A stretch of 64,000 nucleotides of DNA from Rodentibacter pneumotropicus DSM 21403 (GTDB lineage Bacteria > Pseudomonadota > Gammaproteobacteria > Enterobacterales > Pasteurellaceae): positions 1 through 64,000 of the forward strand of contig NZ_KB904052.1 of NCBI RefSeq assembly GCF_000379905.1, in the 5' to 3' direction. Shown here in pieces: positions 10,945-20,786 of this stretch. A model generated the notes under the pieces. That model was not told the origin of the DNA. It worked only from the letters and a program-made list of their open reading frames with translations, and did not search any database. The position numbers and the translations under genes were made by a program. Position 1 is the stretch's first letter. The number at the start of each line of letters is the position of its first letter.

Positions 10945-11961
10945 TTATGATTCAACACCGGTAATTACTTTAAAGGTTCTCACCTCTTTCGGTTTCATCA
11001 TGATTAAACTGCCTGTATTTTTAACGGCAAGATAGCCTTCCGGACGACAAGTGGCGGGAAGCACAAAGGCACCGACTTGCTGATCGTCATTGTATAAAAT
11101 CCAACGTGTTGCATAATTAAAATCTTTTGATGAGAATTTCGTGAGATAAACATTTCCATCGGGTGAGATCATTCTGTATTCTAAATTTTCCTGATATTGC
11201 TGTAAATTATCCATAAAGAACACAATTTCAGGATTATACATTTGATCATTAATCAATGAATTTAATGTGTGCTTACCTTGTTTGATTTGTTCATTAAAAG
11301 CGAGCCATTCAGGTGTCGGTTTAACATGTGCAGGAATCGTTTCTCGTAAACGAATCGCTTCTGTCGGAATATTTTGAGTAAAGTTCGCACCATGTTCATA
11401 GCAGTAATTCATATGGCACATATACTGTAACGGCATGTCTACATTGGCTAAATTAGTCACTTTCATTTGAATTTCAAACAATGAACTTTGAGCATTCAGG
11501 GTTAATTCCGGTTCGGCAAGATAATGATCACCAAATCCTTTGACATATTCAACTGAGCCCCCTATTGATAATGAATTTTCACTGATGCTTAACCAAGCCT
11601 TATCTATGATGGCGCAAGGCATTTCACCATGTAATGGATGATCGTCTTCGGGACTTGGGCAACCGTTACGGATTAATCCTGAATGGAACGCAAAGCAACC
11701 GTAGGTATCAATAATTGTTTCTCCCCATTTCGGTTCGTTAAACATATTTTTCATTTTTAGATTTTTACCACAGAATTCTGCATCCCAAATGATTTGTCCA
11801 TAAAATGGAAGCACGGTAACAAAGCCTTTGCTGTTTTCTAATCTGATAGCTTCAATACCTGATGGGTATTTAAACGTTATCGCTTTGAACTCTGGATTTT
11901 CAAATAAAATGTATTCTTTTTCAGTGAATAATGCTTTTGTTAAATAAATGTAGCTTTTCAT
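10945..11961 (-). CDS. deoX: DeoX-like aldose-epimerase-fold protein (DUF4432)
   Basis: About 338 residues, beta-rich, resembling galactose-mutarotase-fold DUF4432 proteins. Motifs: FHSGLIRNGCPSPEDDHPLHGEMP (His-rich, likely active-site region), MCHMNYCYEHGANF and LPATCRPEGYL. The start MKSYIYLT at 11961 is chosen because GGAG lies 5 bases ahead; an upstream in-frame ATG at 11997 would overlap deoP. In the Salmonella deoQKPX locus the homologue DeoX accompanies the deoxyribokinase and permease and is thought to handle the sugar anomer. Last gene of the deoK-deoP-deoX operon, 10 bases after deoP. Confidence 0.82.
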   Translation of the reverse strand: MKSYIYLTKALFTEKEYILFENPEFKAITFKYPSGIEAIRLENSKGFVTVLPFYGQIIWDAEFCGKNLKMKNMFNEPKWGETIIDTYGCFAFHSGLIRNGCPSPEDDHPLHGEMPCAIIDKAWLSISENSLSIGGSVEYVKGFGDHYLAEPELTLNAQSSLFEIQMKVTNLANVDMPLQYMCHMNYCYEHGANFTQNIPTEAIRLRETIPAHVKPTPEWLAFNEQIKQGKHTLNSLINDQMYNPEIVFFMDNLQQYQENLEYRMISPDGNVYLTKFSSKDFNYATRWILYNDDQQVGAFVLPATCRPEGYLAVKNTGSLIMMKPKEVRTFKVITGVES

Positions 11962-11971
11962 TTTTAGCTCC

Positions 11972-13261
11972 TTATTTATGTGCTTTGTATTTATCAAAGA
12001 AGTAATATCCTACATAAGCAAAGCAAAATAGCGGTACGATAAATGCGGTTTGTAATGAACCAATCGTGTCTGACACATAACCGTGAATTGCCGGTACAAC
12101 TGCGGCACCAATAATAGACATAACGACAACCGCACCGGCGACTTCGCGATGTTCTTGTTCAACGGTATCTAATATGGAAGCATAGATTGTTGCCCAACAA
12201 GGTCCAAATAAAACACTAGCAAAAATGGCGGCATAAACAGCGGAAAAATCATGCACAAACGCGGTATAAGCAAGCGTAAAGACACCCAATATAGAGTAAA
12301 CAAATAATACGAGATCAGATTTAAATTTTGTCATTAAGAAATTCGCAACAAATTTCCCGACAAAGAAACCGATAAAGCTATATACCATAAAGTTAGAGGC
12401 ACCACGTTCATTCATTTCACTTAAGTTTAATGCCAAACGGATAGTAAATGACCAGACGGCAACCTGCATACCTACATATAAAAATTGAGCCACAATCCCT
12501 TTTTTGAACGCACTGTTTTTAGCTAGATATTTCAGTGTGTCAATAAAATGCACATTGTTATGCTTGGTTGAATCATTAACGGATTTACATTTTGGAAACG
12601 GTGTGATTAAGAACAAGATTGTTACGGCAATTAACACAAAGATAAGGTATTTATACGGTTGCAATGTATGTTCTAAGGTTGCTAATTTAAACGCGTGTAA
12701 TTGCTCCGGTGTCATTGTAGCAATCTGTTCATGTAAACTGGTGCCTTCTTGGAAAATTAAATATTTACCAAGTAAGATACCTGCAATCGCGCCTACCGGA
12801 TAGAATGTTTGGCTGATATTTAAACGTAATGTCGCGTAATCTTTATGACCAATCATTGAACTATAGGTATTTGCAGAGGTTTCAAGAAAACTTAACCCTA
12901 TTGCAATAGAGAAAATAGCAGCGAGGAACATGGTATAGGTTGCCATATGTGAGGCCGGATAAAACATCGAACAACCGACAATATATAAAGTTAAACCAAC
13001 TAAAATCGCAATTTTATAACTGGTTTTCTTAATGACTAATGAGGCTGGAATCGCGATAAGGAAATACCCACCATAGAATGCGCTTTGTACTAATGCACTG
13101 GCAAAATCGCTAAGTGTAAACACACTTTTGAATTGTGTAATCAAAATATCGTTTAAGCTTGCTGCTGCACCCCATAAGGGAAATAGACAAGATAGTAGAA
13201 TAAATTGAAATATCGGTGTTTTATTTAAGTAGCCGTCAGGCATTTGTTGAATGTTTTTCAT
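11972..13261 (-). CDS. deoP: FucP-family sugar:proton symporter, probable deoxyribose permease
   Basis: A 429-residue, 12-helix major facilitator protein of the FucP family. The N-terminal signature FILLSCLFPLWGAAASLNDILITQFK and GGYFLIAIPASLVIKK are typical, and the acidic/Asn pair LNDIL in helix 1 matches the FucP proton/sugar site. Between deoK (13 bases upstream) and deoX, the same order as Salmonella deoK-deoP-deoX, so deoxyribose is the probable substrate; fucose is unlikely because no fucose genes are nearby. Inner membrane. Confidence 0.87.
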   Translation of the reverse strand: MKNIQQMPDGYLNKTPIFQFILLSCLFPLWGAAASLNDILITQFKSVFTLSDFASALVQSAFYGGYFLIAIPASLVIKKTSYKIAILVGLTLYIVGCSMFYPASHMATYTMFLAAIFSIAIGLSFLETSANTYSSMIGHKDYATLRLNISQTFYPVGAIAGILLGKYLIFQEGTSLHEQIATMTPEQLHAFKLATLEHTLQPYKYLIFVLIAVTILFLITPFPKCKSVNDSTKHNNVHFIDTLKYLAKNSAFKKGIVAQFLYVGMQVAVWSFTIRLALNLSEMNERGASNFMVYSFIGFFVGKFVANFLMTKFKSDLVLFVYSILGVFTLAYTAFVHDFSAVYAAIFASVLFGPCWATIYASILDTVEQEHREVAGAVVVMSIIGAAVVPAIHGYVSDTIGSLQTAFIVPLFCFAYVGYYFFDKYKAHK

Positions 13262-13273
13262 ACTATCTCTCCT

Positions 13274-14194
13274 TTAAATATAGTATTTTTTGAATGTATC
13301 AAACTGTTCTTTGGTCGGGTAGGACGATTGAGTGCCTTGACCTGTCACGCTATAAGCAGAAAATAATGATGCCATTTTCATGGACTCAACAATATCTTGC
13401 GATTTGACATAGTAATAAGCAAAACAACCAATAAAGGCATCACCGGCTCCGCTGGTATCAACAGCATTTACTTTATATGGCTCAATATAGGTGACTTCCG
13501 AACCTTGTAACCAAACAGAACCTTTTTCACCTAAAGTAACAATAAGATTTTTTAGTCCTTTAGAAAGCAAAGTATTTGCAGCTATACGAATTTGTTCCAT
13601 ATTTTCAACCGGTAAACCGGTTAAAATTTCTAACTCCGTTTCGTTCGGCATAAAGAAATCGCATTTGCACGCATAATTAATATCAAGTGCTTTACTGGCG
13701 GGAGCAGGATTGAGAATGACGGGAATATTATTTGTGTTGGCAAAATCAATTGCGTAATAGACTGTTTCTAACGGTATCTCTAATTGTAGGATAAATAACT
13801 TGCAATTTTTTAACCGCTCTTTTGCATTATCAATATCACTTGGTTTCAGATGAGCGTTTGCTCCCTTAATAATTAAAATGCGATTTTGCGATGATTTATC
13901 TACAAAAATAGGCGCGACACCACTCGATACACCCGGGACTTTTTCTACATAATCCGTATTAACACCATATTGTTGAAAATTACGAATGGTATTCTCGGCA
14001 AAAGCATCATCGCCTACTTTGGTCATCATCATGACATTTGCGCCTAATTTTGCTGCGGCAATAGCTTGATTCGCACCTTTACCACCGCATCCCATTTGGA
14101 AGTTAGGCGCTTCAAGTGTTTCGCCTATTTTAGGCATATCATCAATATAAGTGATTAAATCCACCATATTTGATCCAATAACTGCAATTTCCAT
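13274..14194 (-). CDS. deoK: Deoxyribokinase, PfkB family
   Basis: A 306-residue ribokinase-like enzyme. It has GSNMVDLITY at the start, the substrate motif GCGGKGANQAIAAAKLGA (about 36-53), NPAP, PNETELEILTG, the ATP-site TLGEKGSVWL and the catalytic signature DTSGAGDAF with the base Asp. Phosphorylates 2-deoxy-D-ribose to the 5-phosphate for DeoC. Ribokinase is the main alternative; deoxyribokinase is preferred from the divergent deoC, the adjacent deoP-deoX and the DeoR-type operator 21 bases before the start codon. Confidence 0.87.
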   Translation of the reverse strand: MEIAVIGSNMVDLITYIDDMPKIGETLEAPNFQMGCGGKGANQAIAAAKLGANVMMMTKVGDDAFAENTIRNFQQYGVNTDYVEKVPGVSSGVAPIFVDKSSQNRILIIKGANAHLKPSDIDNAKERLKNCKLFILQLEIPLETVYYAIDFANTNNIPVILNPAPASKALDINYACKCDFFMPNETELEILTGLPVENMEQIRIAANTLLSKGLKNLIVTLGEKGSVWLQGSEVTYIEPYKVNAVDTSGAGDAFIGCFAYYYVKSQDIVESMKMASLFSAYSVTGQGTQSSYPTKEQFDTFKKYYI

Positions 14195-14214
14195 AATGTC
14201 TCCTTGGTTTGAAA

Positions 14215-14230
14215 TGTTAATATATTAACA
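14215..14230. promoter_or_regulatory. Candidate DeoR operator
   Basis: Perfect 16-bp palindrome TGTTAATATATTAACA. The E. coli DeoR operator is also a 16-bp palindrome with the same outer arms (TGTTA...TAACA). A half site TGTTAAGAA lies at 14264-14272, 50 bases away, which would suit DeoR looping. Located just upstream of deoK in the deoK/deoC intergenic region. Confidence 0.7.
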
Positions 14231-14272
14231 AGTTTAATTATTTTTATATTAATATAAATAAAATGTTAAGAA

Positions 14273-14288
14273 AGTGACTTTGATCACA
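14273..14288. promoter_or_regulatory. CRP site in deoK/deoC region
   Basis: AGTGACTTTGATCACA matches the CRP 16-mer TGTGA-N6-TCACA at 9 of 10 arm positions. Its centre (14280.5) lies about 40 bases before the start point expected from the deoC -10 box, the class II activator position. Confidence 0.72.
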
Positions 14289-14308
14289 AATCTCAACCTT
14301 TCTTTGTG

Positions 14309-14314
14309 TATAAT
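14309..14314 (+). promoter_or_regulatory. deoC -10 box
   Basis: Perfect TATAAT 37 bases before the deoC ATG. The matching -35 position (ACAAAT) is poor, as expected for a CRP-dependent promoter. Confidence 0.65.
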
Positions 14315-14350
14315 ACAAAAAGATAAAAAACCAAACAGGAGAAAACCTAA

Positions 14351-15025
14351 ATGAAACCAAATGAAATTGCTCAATACATTGATCATACCTTATTAACACC
14401 GGAAAAAACTGAAAAGGATATTCTCACTCTATGTAATGAAGCCATGGAAAACCACTTTTATTCTGTATGTATAAACCCATGCCATATTCCCTTAGCTAAA
14501 AAAATATTACAAAACTCAAATGTTAATATTTGCACAGTGATTGGTTTCCCGTTAGGAGCTAATACTACAGCGGTTAAAGTATTTGAAACGGAAAATGCGA
14601 TTGCTAATGGGGCGACAGAGGTGGATATGGTGATTAATATCGGCTGGATTAAGTCAGGAAAATGGGATGCTGTGCGGGATGAAATCAAACAAGTTCTTAA
14701 TGCTTGTAATGGGATAGTGTTGAAAGTGATTTTGGAGAATTGTCTTTTAACAAAAGAAGAAATAGTCAAGGCTTGTGAAATTTGTCGAGATTTAAATGTG
14801 GCATTTGTGAAAACCTCTACCGGCTTTAGTAAAGGTGGCGCAACGGTAGAAGATGTTAAATTAATGCGCCAAACAGTGGGAGATAAGATCGGTGTTAAAG
14901 CTTCTGGTGGGGTAAGGAATACACAAACCGCTATAGCCATGATTGATGCCGGAGCAACACGTATTGGTGCTAGCGCAGGAATTGCAATTATTAAAGGATT
15001 AACGGATAGTAATAGCCAATATTGA
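14351..15025 (+). CDS. deoC: Deoxyribose-phosphate aldolase
   Basis: Splits 2-deoxyribose 5-phosphate into glyceraldehyde 3-phosphate and acetaldehyde. The 224-residue class I aldolase has the Schiff-base lysine K154 in FVKTSTGFS, the proton-relay K183 in GVKASGGVR and D92 in VDMVIN. The shorter form of the family (about 220 residues) rather than the 259-residue E. coli DeoC. RBS AGGAG precedes the ATG. First gene of a deoC-deoR pair; no deoA, deoB or deoD nearby, so the locus is built for free deoxyribose. Confidence 0.96.
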   Translation: MKPNEIAQYIDHTLLTPEKTEKDILTLCNEAMENHFYSVCINPCHIPLAKKILQNSNVNICTVIGFPLGANTTAVKVFETENAIANGATEVDMVINIGWIKSGKWDAVRDEIKQVLNACNGIVLKVILENCLLTKEEIVKACEICRDLNVAFVKTSTGFSKGGATVEDVKLMRQTVGDKIGVKASGGVRNTQTAIAMIDAGATRIGASAGIAIIKGLTDSNSQY

Positions 15026-15041
15026 GCTTGGAGATAATGTT

Positions 15042-15779
15042 GTGGATAGTAAAATCAATACTCGCATTCAAAAGTTAGAATTTTTATTAAAACAAATGGA
15101 TAAGTTGCATCTGCGAGATGCTGCAGAAATTTTGAATGTTTCTGAAATGACGATTAGGAGAGATTTAAACGCCACGGTATCTTCTATTGTTTTACTCGGG
15201 GGATACATTGTGCGAGATCCCCAGTTACAATCATCAAATCAATATTTAATTACGGAGCAACAAAATAAGAATATTGCAGAAAAAATGCAGGTGGGAAAAA
15301 TCGCTGCCGCACTTGTAGAAGATAATGATGTAATTTTCTTTGATTGTGGCTCAACTATTCCCTTTGTTGCTTCACAAATTCCAAATTCTATAAAATTCAC
15401 CGCACTTTGTTGTTCGATTAACACGTTTATGGTTTTACAAGATAAACCAAATTGTCGCTTAATCTTGTGTGGCGGGGATTATTCAAGAGAAAATTCTTTC
15501 CTCACACCTGTTCAAAATAATACTGAAATTGATAGGATTTGCACCACAAAAGCATTTATTTCTGCTGCCGGTGTTGATATTAAACAAGGTGTAACCTGTT
15601 TCAGATTAAACGAAACACAGGTCAAACTAAAAGCAATGGCGAAAACACAATGTAGTATTTTAGTTTTTGATGATAGCAAAATTGGAAAAGTACGACAGTC
15701 GTATGTTGGTGAGCTGAATCAATTTGATCAAATTATTTGTAATGTGCCTTTACCAGCAGGGTTTACTATGGCAAGTTAG
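15042..15779 (+). CDS. deoR: Deoxyribose operon repressor DeoR
   Basis: A 245-residue DeoR/GlpR-family regulator with a GTG start (GGAGA 7 bases ahead). N-terminal winged helix with DKLHLRDAAEILNVSEMTIRRDLNA, then the ribose-isomerase-like sensor domain with FFDCGSTIPF and CGGDYSRENSFLTP. The segment VVLLGGYIV-like SSIVLLGGYIVRDPQ and SAAGVDIKQGVTCFRLNE look like true E. coli DeoR orthologues rather than generic family members. Ligand expected to be deoxyribose 5-phosphate. 16 bases after deoC; the DeoR-type palindrome in the deoK/deoC region is its likely target. Confidence 0.88.
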   Translation: MDSKINTRIQKLEFLLKQMDKLHLRDAAEILNVSEMTIRRDLNATVSSIVLLGGYIVRDPQLQSSNQYLITEQQNKNIAEKMQVGKIAAALVEDNDVIFFDCGSTIPFVASQIPNSIKFTALCCSINTFMVLQDKPNCRLILCGGDYSRENSFLTPVQNNTEIDRICTTKAFISAAGVDIKQGVTCFRLNETQVKLKAMAKTQCSILVFDDSKIGKVRQSYVGELNQFDQIICNVPLPAGFTMAS

Positions 15780-15803
15780 TATTATTTGAAATAATCAAGA
15801 GAA

Positions 15804-15842
15804 AAGAGCGGTTAAAATTCTCTTAAATTTTTAACCGCACTT
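15804..15842 (+). terminator. deoR/xylR convergent terminator
   Basis: AGCGGTTAAAA at 15806-15816 pairs with TTTTTAACCGCACT at 15828-15841; the 3' arm is a USS core and overlaps the last codons of xylR. One arm has a degenerate USS (AGAGCGGT). Confidence 0.65.
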
Positions 15843-17000
15843 ATTCTTTCTAAATTCTCTTGGGGTCATGCCAAATTCTTTCTTAAATACAGAGTAAAAG
15901 TATTGAATGGAAGGATAGCCGCAAATCTCGGAAATTTCTTGAATGGAAATATCTGTTTGTTGTAATAAATTCTTTGCGCGCGAGATTTTTTCTTCGTGAA
16001 TAACTTGATGAATGGTTTTATTCATCAAATTTTTGAAACGCTGCTCAAGATTAGAGCGTGATGTTTCAAGATGATCCAATACCTGTTCTACTTTTATTCC
16101 TTGGCATGCACGATGGCGAATATAATGCATCGCTTGCATTACGAGAGGATCGTGTAGTGAGCGATAATCGGTGGAGTTCCTCGCATGTATAGTGACAGGT
16201 GGAATTAAAATCGGCGTATGCGAGACTTTTTGCCCGTTTAGCTGCCGATGTAGCAATTTGGCGGCTTGGTAGCCAATTTCCCGAGTACCTTGTTCGACAG
16301 AGGAAAGGGAGACTCGAGATAAATACTGAATCAATTCCTCATTATCAATACCCACTACGCAAAGTTCTTCCGGAACGGCGATTTTGCTGTATTCACAGGC
16401 TTGCAATAGATGTCTCGCTCGTGCATCGGTGACGGCAACGATGCCTGTATGAAGCGGTAAAGTTTTTAACCAATTGATGAGTTTTGCCTGTTCAGCCTGC
16501 CAATTTTGTGCATCAATTTGTCCACATTCATAGAGGTGGAGCGGGTAATGATTTTTCTCCGTTAATTCAATAAACGCATTCTTTCGTTCCCTCGACCAAT
16601 GCTTTTCGGCTTCTACTTGTATTCCGTAAAAAGCAAATTGAGACAAGCCTTTTTGTTGAAGGTGTGAAAGGGCGAGTTCAACAAGGGCGAAATTATCGGT
16701 TGCAACATAGGGAAAGTGCGGATAAAAATGAGGCTGTTTATAAGAACCGCCAACGGCAATTGTCGGAATTTGGGTATGTTCAAGTAACTCAGCCGTTTTT
16801 GGATCATCAAAATCGGCAATAATACCGTCAATAGATAAATGGTTTATGCTGTCGGCATGGTAAATAAATTCATCTTCTACAAAAATATCCCACATACACT
16901 GCGAAGCCTGAATATATTGCCCAATACCTTCCACTACTTGCCTATCATAGACTTTATTGGCATTAAATAAGAGTGCGATTTTGTAGTATTGTTCCGCCAT
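15831..17000 (-). CDS. xylR: Xylose operon regulator XylR
   Basis: A 389-residue AraC-family activator with the XylR layout: an N-terminal LacI/periplasmic-binding-like domain that senses xylose (about 5-270, KIALLFNANKVYDRQVVEGIGQYIQ) and a C-terminal double HTH (about 285-385) ending with ISEICGYPSIQYFYSVFKKEFGMTPREFRK. Cytoplasmic. Lies behind xylFGH on the same strand, after a hairpin, as in xylFGHR operons. Expected to activate both xylA-xylB and xylFGH from the shared control region. Confidence 0.95.
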   Translation of the reverse strand: MAEQYYKIALLFNANKVYDRQVVEGIGQYIQASQCMWDIFVEDEFIYHADSINHLSIDGIIADFDDPKTAELLEHTQIPTIAVGGSYKQPHFYPHFPYVATDNFALVELALSHLQQKGLSQFAFYGIQVEAEKHWSRERKNAFIELTEKNHYPLHLYECGQIDAQNWQAEQAKLINWLKTLPLHTGIVAVTDARARHLLQACEYSKIAVPEELCVVGIDNEELIQYLSRVSLSSVEQGTREIGYQAAKLLHRQLNGQKVSHTPILIPPVTIHARNSTDYRSLHDPLVMQAMHYIRHRACQGIKVEQVLDHLETSRSNLEQRFKNLMNKTIHQVIHEEKISRAKNLLQQTDISIQEISEICGYPSIQYFYSVFKKEFGMTPREFRKNKCG

Positions 17001-17066
17001 TGTTTTGTCCGTTGATTGGGTTGTAAGAAATATAGCGGAAAATGGATTTTTATAAAAGTGCGGATA

Positions 17067-17093
17067 GAAAAATCGCCATTTTTCAATGGCGAT
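17067..17093 (-). terminator. terminator between xylH and xylR
   Basis: ATCGCCATT (17072-17080), loop TTTC, AATGGCGAT (17085-17093). On the minus strand the stem is followed by TTTTTC (17071-17066). It lies between xylH and xylR, so xylR would receive only read-through or needs its own promoter. Confidence 0.75.
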
Positions 17094-17099
17094 AGCCTG

Positions 17100-18227
17100 T
17101 TACATTTTTTTCTTGCTACTGGTATCAATCCATACGGCAAGTAATAAAATTGCACCCTTGACGATATATTGCCAGAACGTTGGGACATCAAGCATACTCA
17201 TGCCGTTATCTAATAATGCAATAATCAATGCACCAATGACGACACCGAAGACACTCCCGACACCTCCTGCCAAACTCGCACCTCCAATGACACAAGCAGC
17301 AATGGCGTCTAATTCGGCATTTTGTCCGGCAGAAGGTGAGCCCGCCCCTAAACGGGCACTTAAAATTAATCCTGCGATGGCGACCAATACCCCATTCATA
17401 GCAAAGATGATGAGCTTAGTTTTTTCTACGTTAATACCGGATAATTTGGCTGCATCAATATTTCCCCCGATGGCGTAAACGTGGCGACCAAAGGCGGTTT
17501 TACGGGAAAGAAATAACCCAAATATAGCGAGAATGGCAAGTACTAATACGGGAAATGGAATGCCGCGATAATCGTTTAATAAATAAATGGCACCTAATAC
17601 AATGATGGCAAACAAGGCATATTTTGAAAAATCTTTTGATAATGGAGGAACGTTAAGTTGAAGCTGTTGACGACTTTTGCGTTGGTAATTCCCCCAGAGA
17701 ATAAAACCAATGACCGCTATTCCACCAAGTATGAATCCGGTTATATCGGAAAGGTAGCCTTGTCCGATAACGGTCATTGAACTACTAATCGGAGATACGG
17801 TTGTTCCATTGGTTAGACCAATTAAAATTCCGCGGAACGCGAGATAACCGGCTAGTGTGACGATAAATGAAGGGACTTTACGGTAAGCAATCCACCAGCC
17901 GTTCCAAATACCGAAGAGTAAACCTAAAGCAAGAGTAGCAATGATTGTGACCGGTAATGGCAATCCCCACCACACATCTGCGATGGCGGCAAATCCCCCT
18001 AATAGTCCCATTAGAGAACCAACGGATAAATCAATCTCGGCAGAAATAATGACAAATACCATACCAATGGCAAGAATACCCGTGATTGATGTTTGACGCA
18101 GTAGGTTAGAAATATTTCGTGCACTTAAATAAGCACCGTCCGTTGTAATAGTGAAAAATACCATAATCACCGCTATGGCAATTAACATAATATAAACTTG
18201 TAAGTTTACGGATTTTAACTTAAACAT
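17100..18227 (-). CDS. xylH: Xylose ABC transporter permease
   Basis: A 375-residue inner-membrane permease of the ribose/xylose type with about 10 helices; [42 protein letters not shown] and [23 protein letters not shown] are standard family segments. Pairs with XylG and XylF to import D-xylose. Starts three bases after the xylG stop. Confidence 0.95.
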   Translation of the reverse strand: MFKLKSVNLQVYIMLIAIAVIMVFFTITTDGAYLSARNISNLLRQTSITGILAIGMVFVIISAEIDLSVGSLMGLLGGFAAIADVWWGLPLPVTIIATLALGLLFGIWNGWWIAYRKVPSFIVTLAGYLAFRGILIGLTNGTTVSPISSSMTVIGQGYLSDITGFILGGIAVIGFILWGNYQRKSRQQLQLNVPPLSKDFSKYALFAIIVLGAIYLLNDYRGIPFPVLVLAILAIFGLFLSRKTAFGRHVYAIGGNIDAAKLSGINVEKTKLIIFAMNGVLVAIAGLILSARLGAGSPSAGQNAELDAIAACVIGGASLAGGVGSVFGVVIGALIIALLDNGMSMLDVPTFWQYIVKGAILLLAVWIDTSSKKKM

Positions 18228-18230
18228 AGA

Positions 18231-19742
18231 TTACTCCTTAAGTGCGGTTTCCATGACTTGTTCTTGAGTGAGTCCGTTATTAACCAGACTGGCTTTGAGT
18301 TTACCTTGGTGCATTACGAGAACTCGGTCACTAATGCCCAACACTTCAGGCAATTCGGAGGAAATAACAATAATTGCCATCCCTTCTTTAGCTAATTGGT
18401 TGATTAATTTATAGATTTCGTATTTTGCGCCAACATCGATTCCCCGTGTCGGTTCATCTAAAATCAGAATTTTAGGATTAAGTAATAAGCATTTTGCCAG
18501 AATGGCTTTTTGTTGGTTTCCACCGCTTAACCGCCCGATAGGAAGAGCTGGGGAAGAGGTTTTTACTTTCAATTGTTCAATTGCAGAGTCAATAACCTTT
18601 TCCTCTTTTGCATCATTGATGACGATTTTGCCAAAACAATATTCTTTTAACGATGAAAGTGTAATATTTTTGCCCACGCCCATAATAGAGACGATACCGT
18701 GTTTTTTCCGATCTTCCGGAACCATCATCATTTTATGTGCAATAGCTTGAGCACAATTTTTGATCTGTTCCTGTTTCTGATGAATAAAAATATTTCCTTC
18801 ATATTTACCTTGATAAGAGCCGAATAAGCATTGCACCATTTCGGTGCGACCGGAACCTACGAGCCCTGCAATACCAAGAATTTCTCCGGAATGAAGGTTA
18901 AAACTCACATTGTTCACACGTTTAATGTGCGTATTGATAGGATGCCAAGCAGAAAGATTTTCAACACGTAAAATTTCATCTTTAATTTCGTGAGGTTCGT
19001 GGGGGTAAAGGGAGGTGATTTCTCTTCCCACCATCATGGTGATAATGTCATCTTCGCTCATTGTGTCGGCATCCTTTGTTCCGATATGTTCGCCATCTCG
19101 AATGACACAGATTTTGTCAGAAATTTCTTTTACTTCATTTAGTTTATGGGAAATATAGATACAGGCAATATTATGTGCTTTTAAATCTTTAACAAGCGTT
19201 AATAGAATGGCAGTTTCTTTTTCAGTTAATGAGGCGCTAGGCTCATCAAGAATTAATAATCTCACTTGTTTGTTTAGTGCTTTTGCAATTTCAACCAATT
19301 GCTGTTGACCAAGCCCTAATTCCCCTACACGCGTATTAGGATCAATATCTAATTGAACCTGTTGCAGTAATGTTTTACAGCGTAGATACATTTCATTATC
19401 TGCGGTGATACATTTATGTGTCACTTCGTTACCCAAAAAGATATTTTCTAACACCGACATATTCTTAACCAATGTGAGTTCCTGATGAATAATGGAAATG
19501 CCTTTTTCCTCAGTCTCCTTGATATTTTTTGCCTTTAATTCACTTTCTGAAAAATAAATATTGCCACTGTAATCACCATGAGGATAAATGCCACAAAGCA
19601 CTTTCATTAGTGTAGATTTTCCTGAACCGTTTTCACCACATAAGGACAGGATTTCCCCGGCTTCAAGCTCAATGGAAATATCGCGAAGTGCGGTCACATC
19701 ACCAAATTTTTTTGTGATGTTTCTCATTTCTAACAATGCCAT
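18231..19742 (-). CDS. xylG: Xylose ABC transporter ATPase
   Basis: A 503-residue fused double ATPase. First cassette: Walker [10 protein letters not shown], signature [15 protein letters not shown], Walker [12 protein letters not shown]. Second cassette: GLVGSGRTE (degenerate Walker A, usual for this family), signature [15 protein letters not shown], Walker [13 protein letters not shown]. Energises uptake of xylose through XylH. Confidence 0.96.
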   Translation of the reverse strand: MALLEMRNITKKFGDVTALRDISIELEAGEILSLCGENGSGKSTLMKVLCGIYPHGDYSGNIYFSESELKAKNIKETEEKGISIIHQELTLVKNMSVLENIFLGNEVTHKCITADNEMYLRCKTLLQQVQLDIDPNTRVGELGLGQQQLVEIAKALNKQVRLLILDEPSASLTEKETAILLTLVKDLKAHNIACIYISHKLNEVKEISDKICVIRDGEHIGTKDADTMSEDDIITMMVGREITSLYPHEPHEIKDEILRVENLSAWHPINTHIKRVNNVSFNLHSGEILGIAGLVGSGRTEMVQCLFGSYQGKYEGNIFIHQKQEQIKNCAQAIAHKMMMVPEDRKKHGIVSIMGVGKNITLSSLKEYCFGKIVINDAKEEKVIDSAIEQLKVKTSSPALPIGRLSGGNQQKAILAKCLLLNPKILILDEPTRGIDVGAKYEIYKLINQLAKEGMAIIVISSELPEVLGISDRVLVMHQGKLKASLVNNGLTQEQVMETALKE

Positions 19743-19787
19743 AGCTATACTCCCTAAAGAATAGGGGAAGATACTTCCCTTTTAAGC

Positions 19788-20786
19788 CTATTGATAAATG
19801 CTTTCTTTTGTGTGGAAACCGTCTTTAATAATCGTTTCATCAATATTGGTTTTATCAACGGCAATCGGATCAAGTAAATAGGCAGGTACGTTTTTAAGTC
19901 CGTTATTCAGTTCTGCATTAGATTCAACTTTTTCGTTTTTGCCTAGCTGTACTGCGATTTGAGCAGCTTTATCTGCGAGTTTTGTAATAGGTTTATAAAC
20001 GGTCATTGTTTGTGAGCCGCTAACGATGCGTTTAATTGCGGCTAAATCCGCATCCTGACCTGAAATAGCGACTTTACCTGATAATCCCTGTGCGCTTAAT
20101 GCTTGAATCGCGCCACCTGCGGTTGCATCATTTGATGCGACAACGGCATCAATATTATTTTTATTGGCGGTGAGTGCATTTTCCATAATTTGCAATGCTT
20201 TTTCGGCGAGCCAAGAATCTACCCATTGATCGCCAACCACTTTAATTTTTCCTGTTTTAATTAAAGGGTCTAAGACTTTCATTTGCCCTTTTCTAAATAA
20301 TTTTGCATTGTTATCGACCGGTGAACCGCCCATCAAGAAATAATTACCTTCCGGTTTTACTGCTACAATGTTTTTGGCTTGTAATTCCCCCACTTTTTCA
20401 TTATCAAAAGAAACATAGAAATCTAATTCGGCATTGTTAATTAAGCGATCATAAGCCAATACTTTAATGCCTTCTTTTTTCGCTTCGGCAATGACATTGC
20501 TCAATACTTCACCGTTGTGTGGAATAATCACTAACACATCAATATCTTTATTGATCATATTTTCAATTTGAGAAATTTGTGCCGAATCATCACCGTTGGC
20601 GGATTGTACGAAAACTTTGGCACCCATGGATTCCGCTTTTTTGACGAAAATATCGCGGTCTTTTTGCCATCTTTCTAAGCGTAAATCATCAATAGATAAG
20701 CCGATTTTAAGATCTTTGGTATAGGCAGAACTACTCAATGCCGTTAATGCCGCTGCAAGGGTGAGTAAAACTGATTTAATTTGCAT
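19788..20786 (-). CDS. xylF: D-xylose-binding periplasmic protein
   Basis: A 332-residue periplasmic binding protein. Signal peptide MQIKSVLLTLAAALTALSSSAYT with a cleavage site near residue 22. Mature type I fold begins KIGLSIDDLRLERWQKDRDIF, as in E. coli XylF, with VLAYDRLINNAELDFYVSFDN and SGQDADLAAIKRIVSGSQTMTVYKP. First gene of xylFGH; divergent from xylA. Confidence 0.96.
   Translation of the reverse strand: MQIKSVLLTLAAALTALSSSAYTKDLKIGLSIDDLRLERWQKDRDIFVKKAESMGAKVFVQSANGDDSAQISQIENMINKDIDVLVIIPHNGEVLSNVIAEAKKEGIKVLAYDRLINNAELDFYVSFDNEKVGELQAKNIVAVKPEGNYFLMGGSPVDNNAKLFRKGQMKVLDPLIKTGKIKVVGDQWVDSWLAEKALQIMENALTANKNNIDAVVASNDATAGGAIQALSAQGLSGKVAISGQDADLAAIKRIVSGSQTMTVYKPITKLADKAAQIAVQLGKNEKVESNAELNNGLKNVPAYLLDPIAVDKTNIDETIIKDGFHTKESIYQ

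Noticed and set aside
13274-14194. Ribokinase RbsK
   Set aside because: Neighbours are deoC, a FucP-type permease, DeoX and a DeoR-type operator; no ribose transporter or rbsD is present. Ribose activity is still possible.
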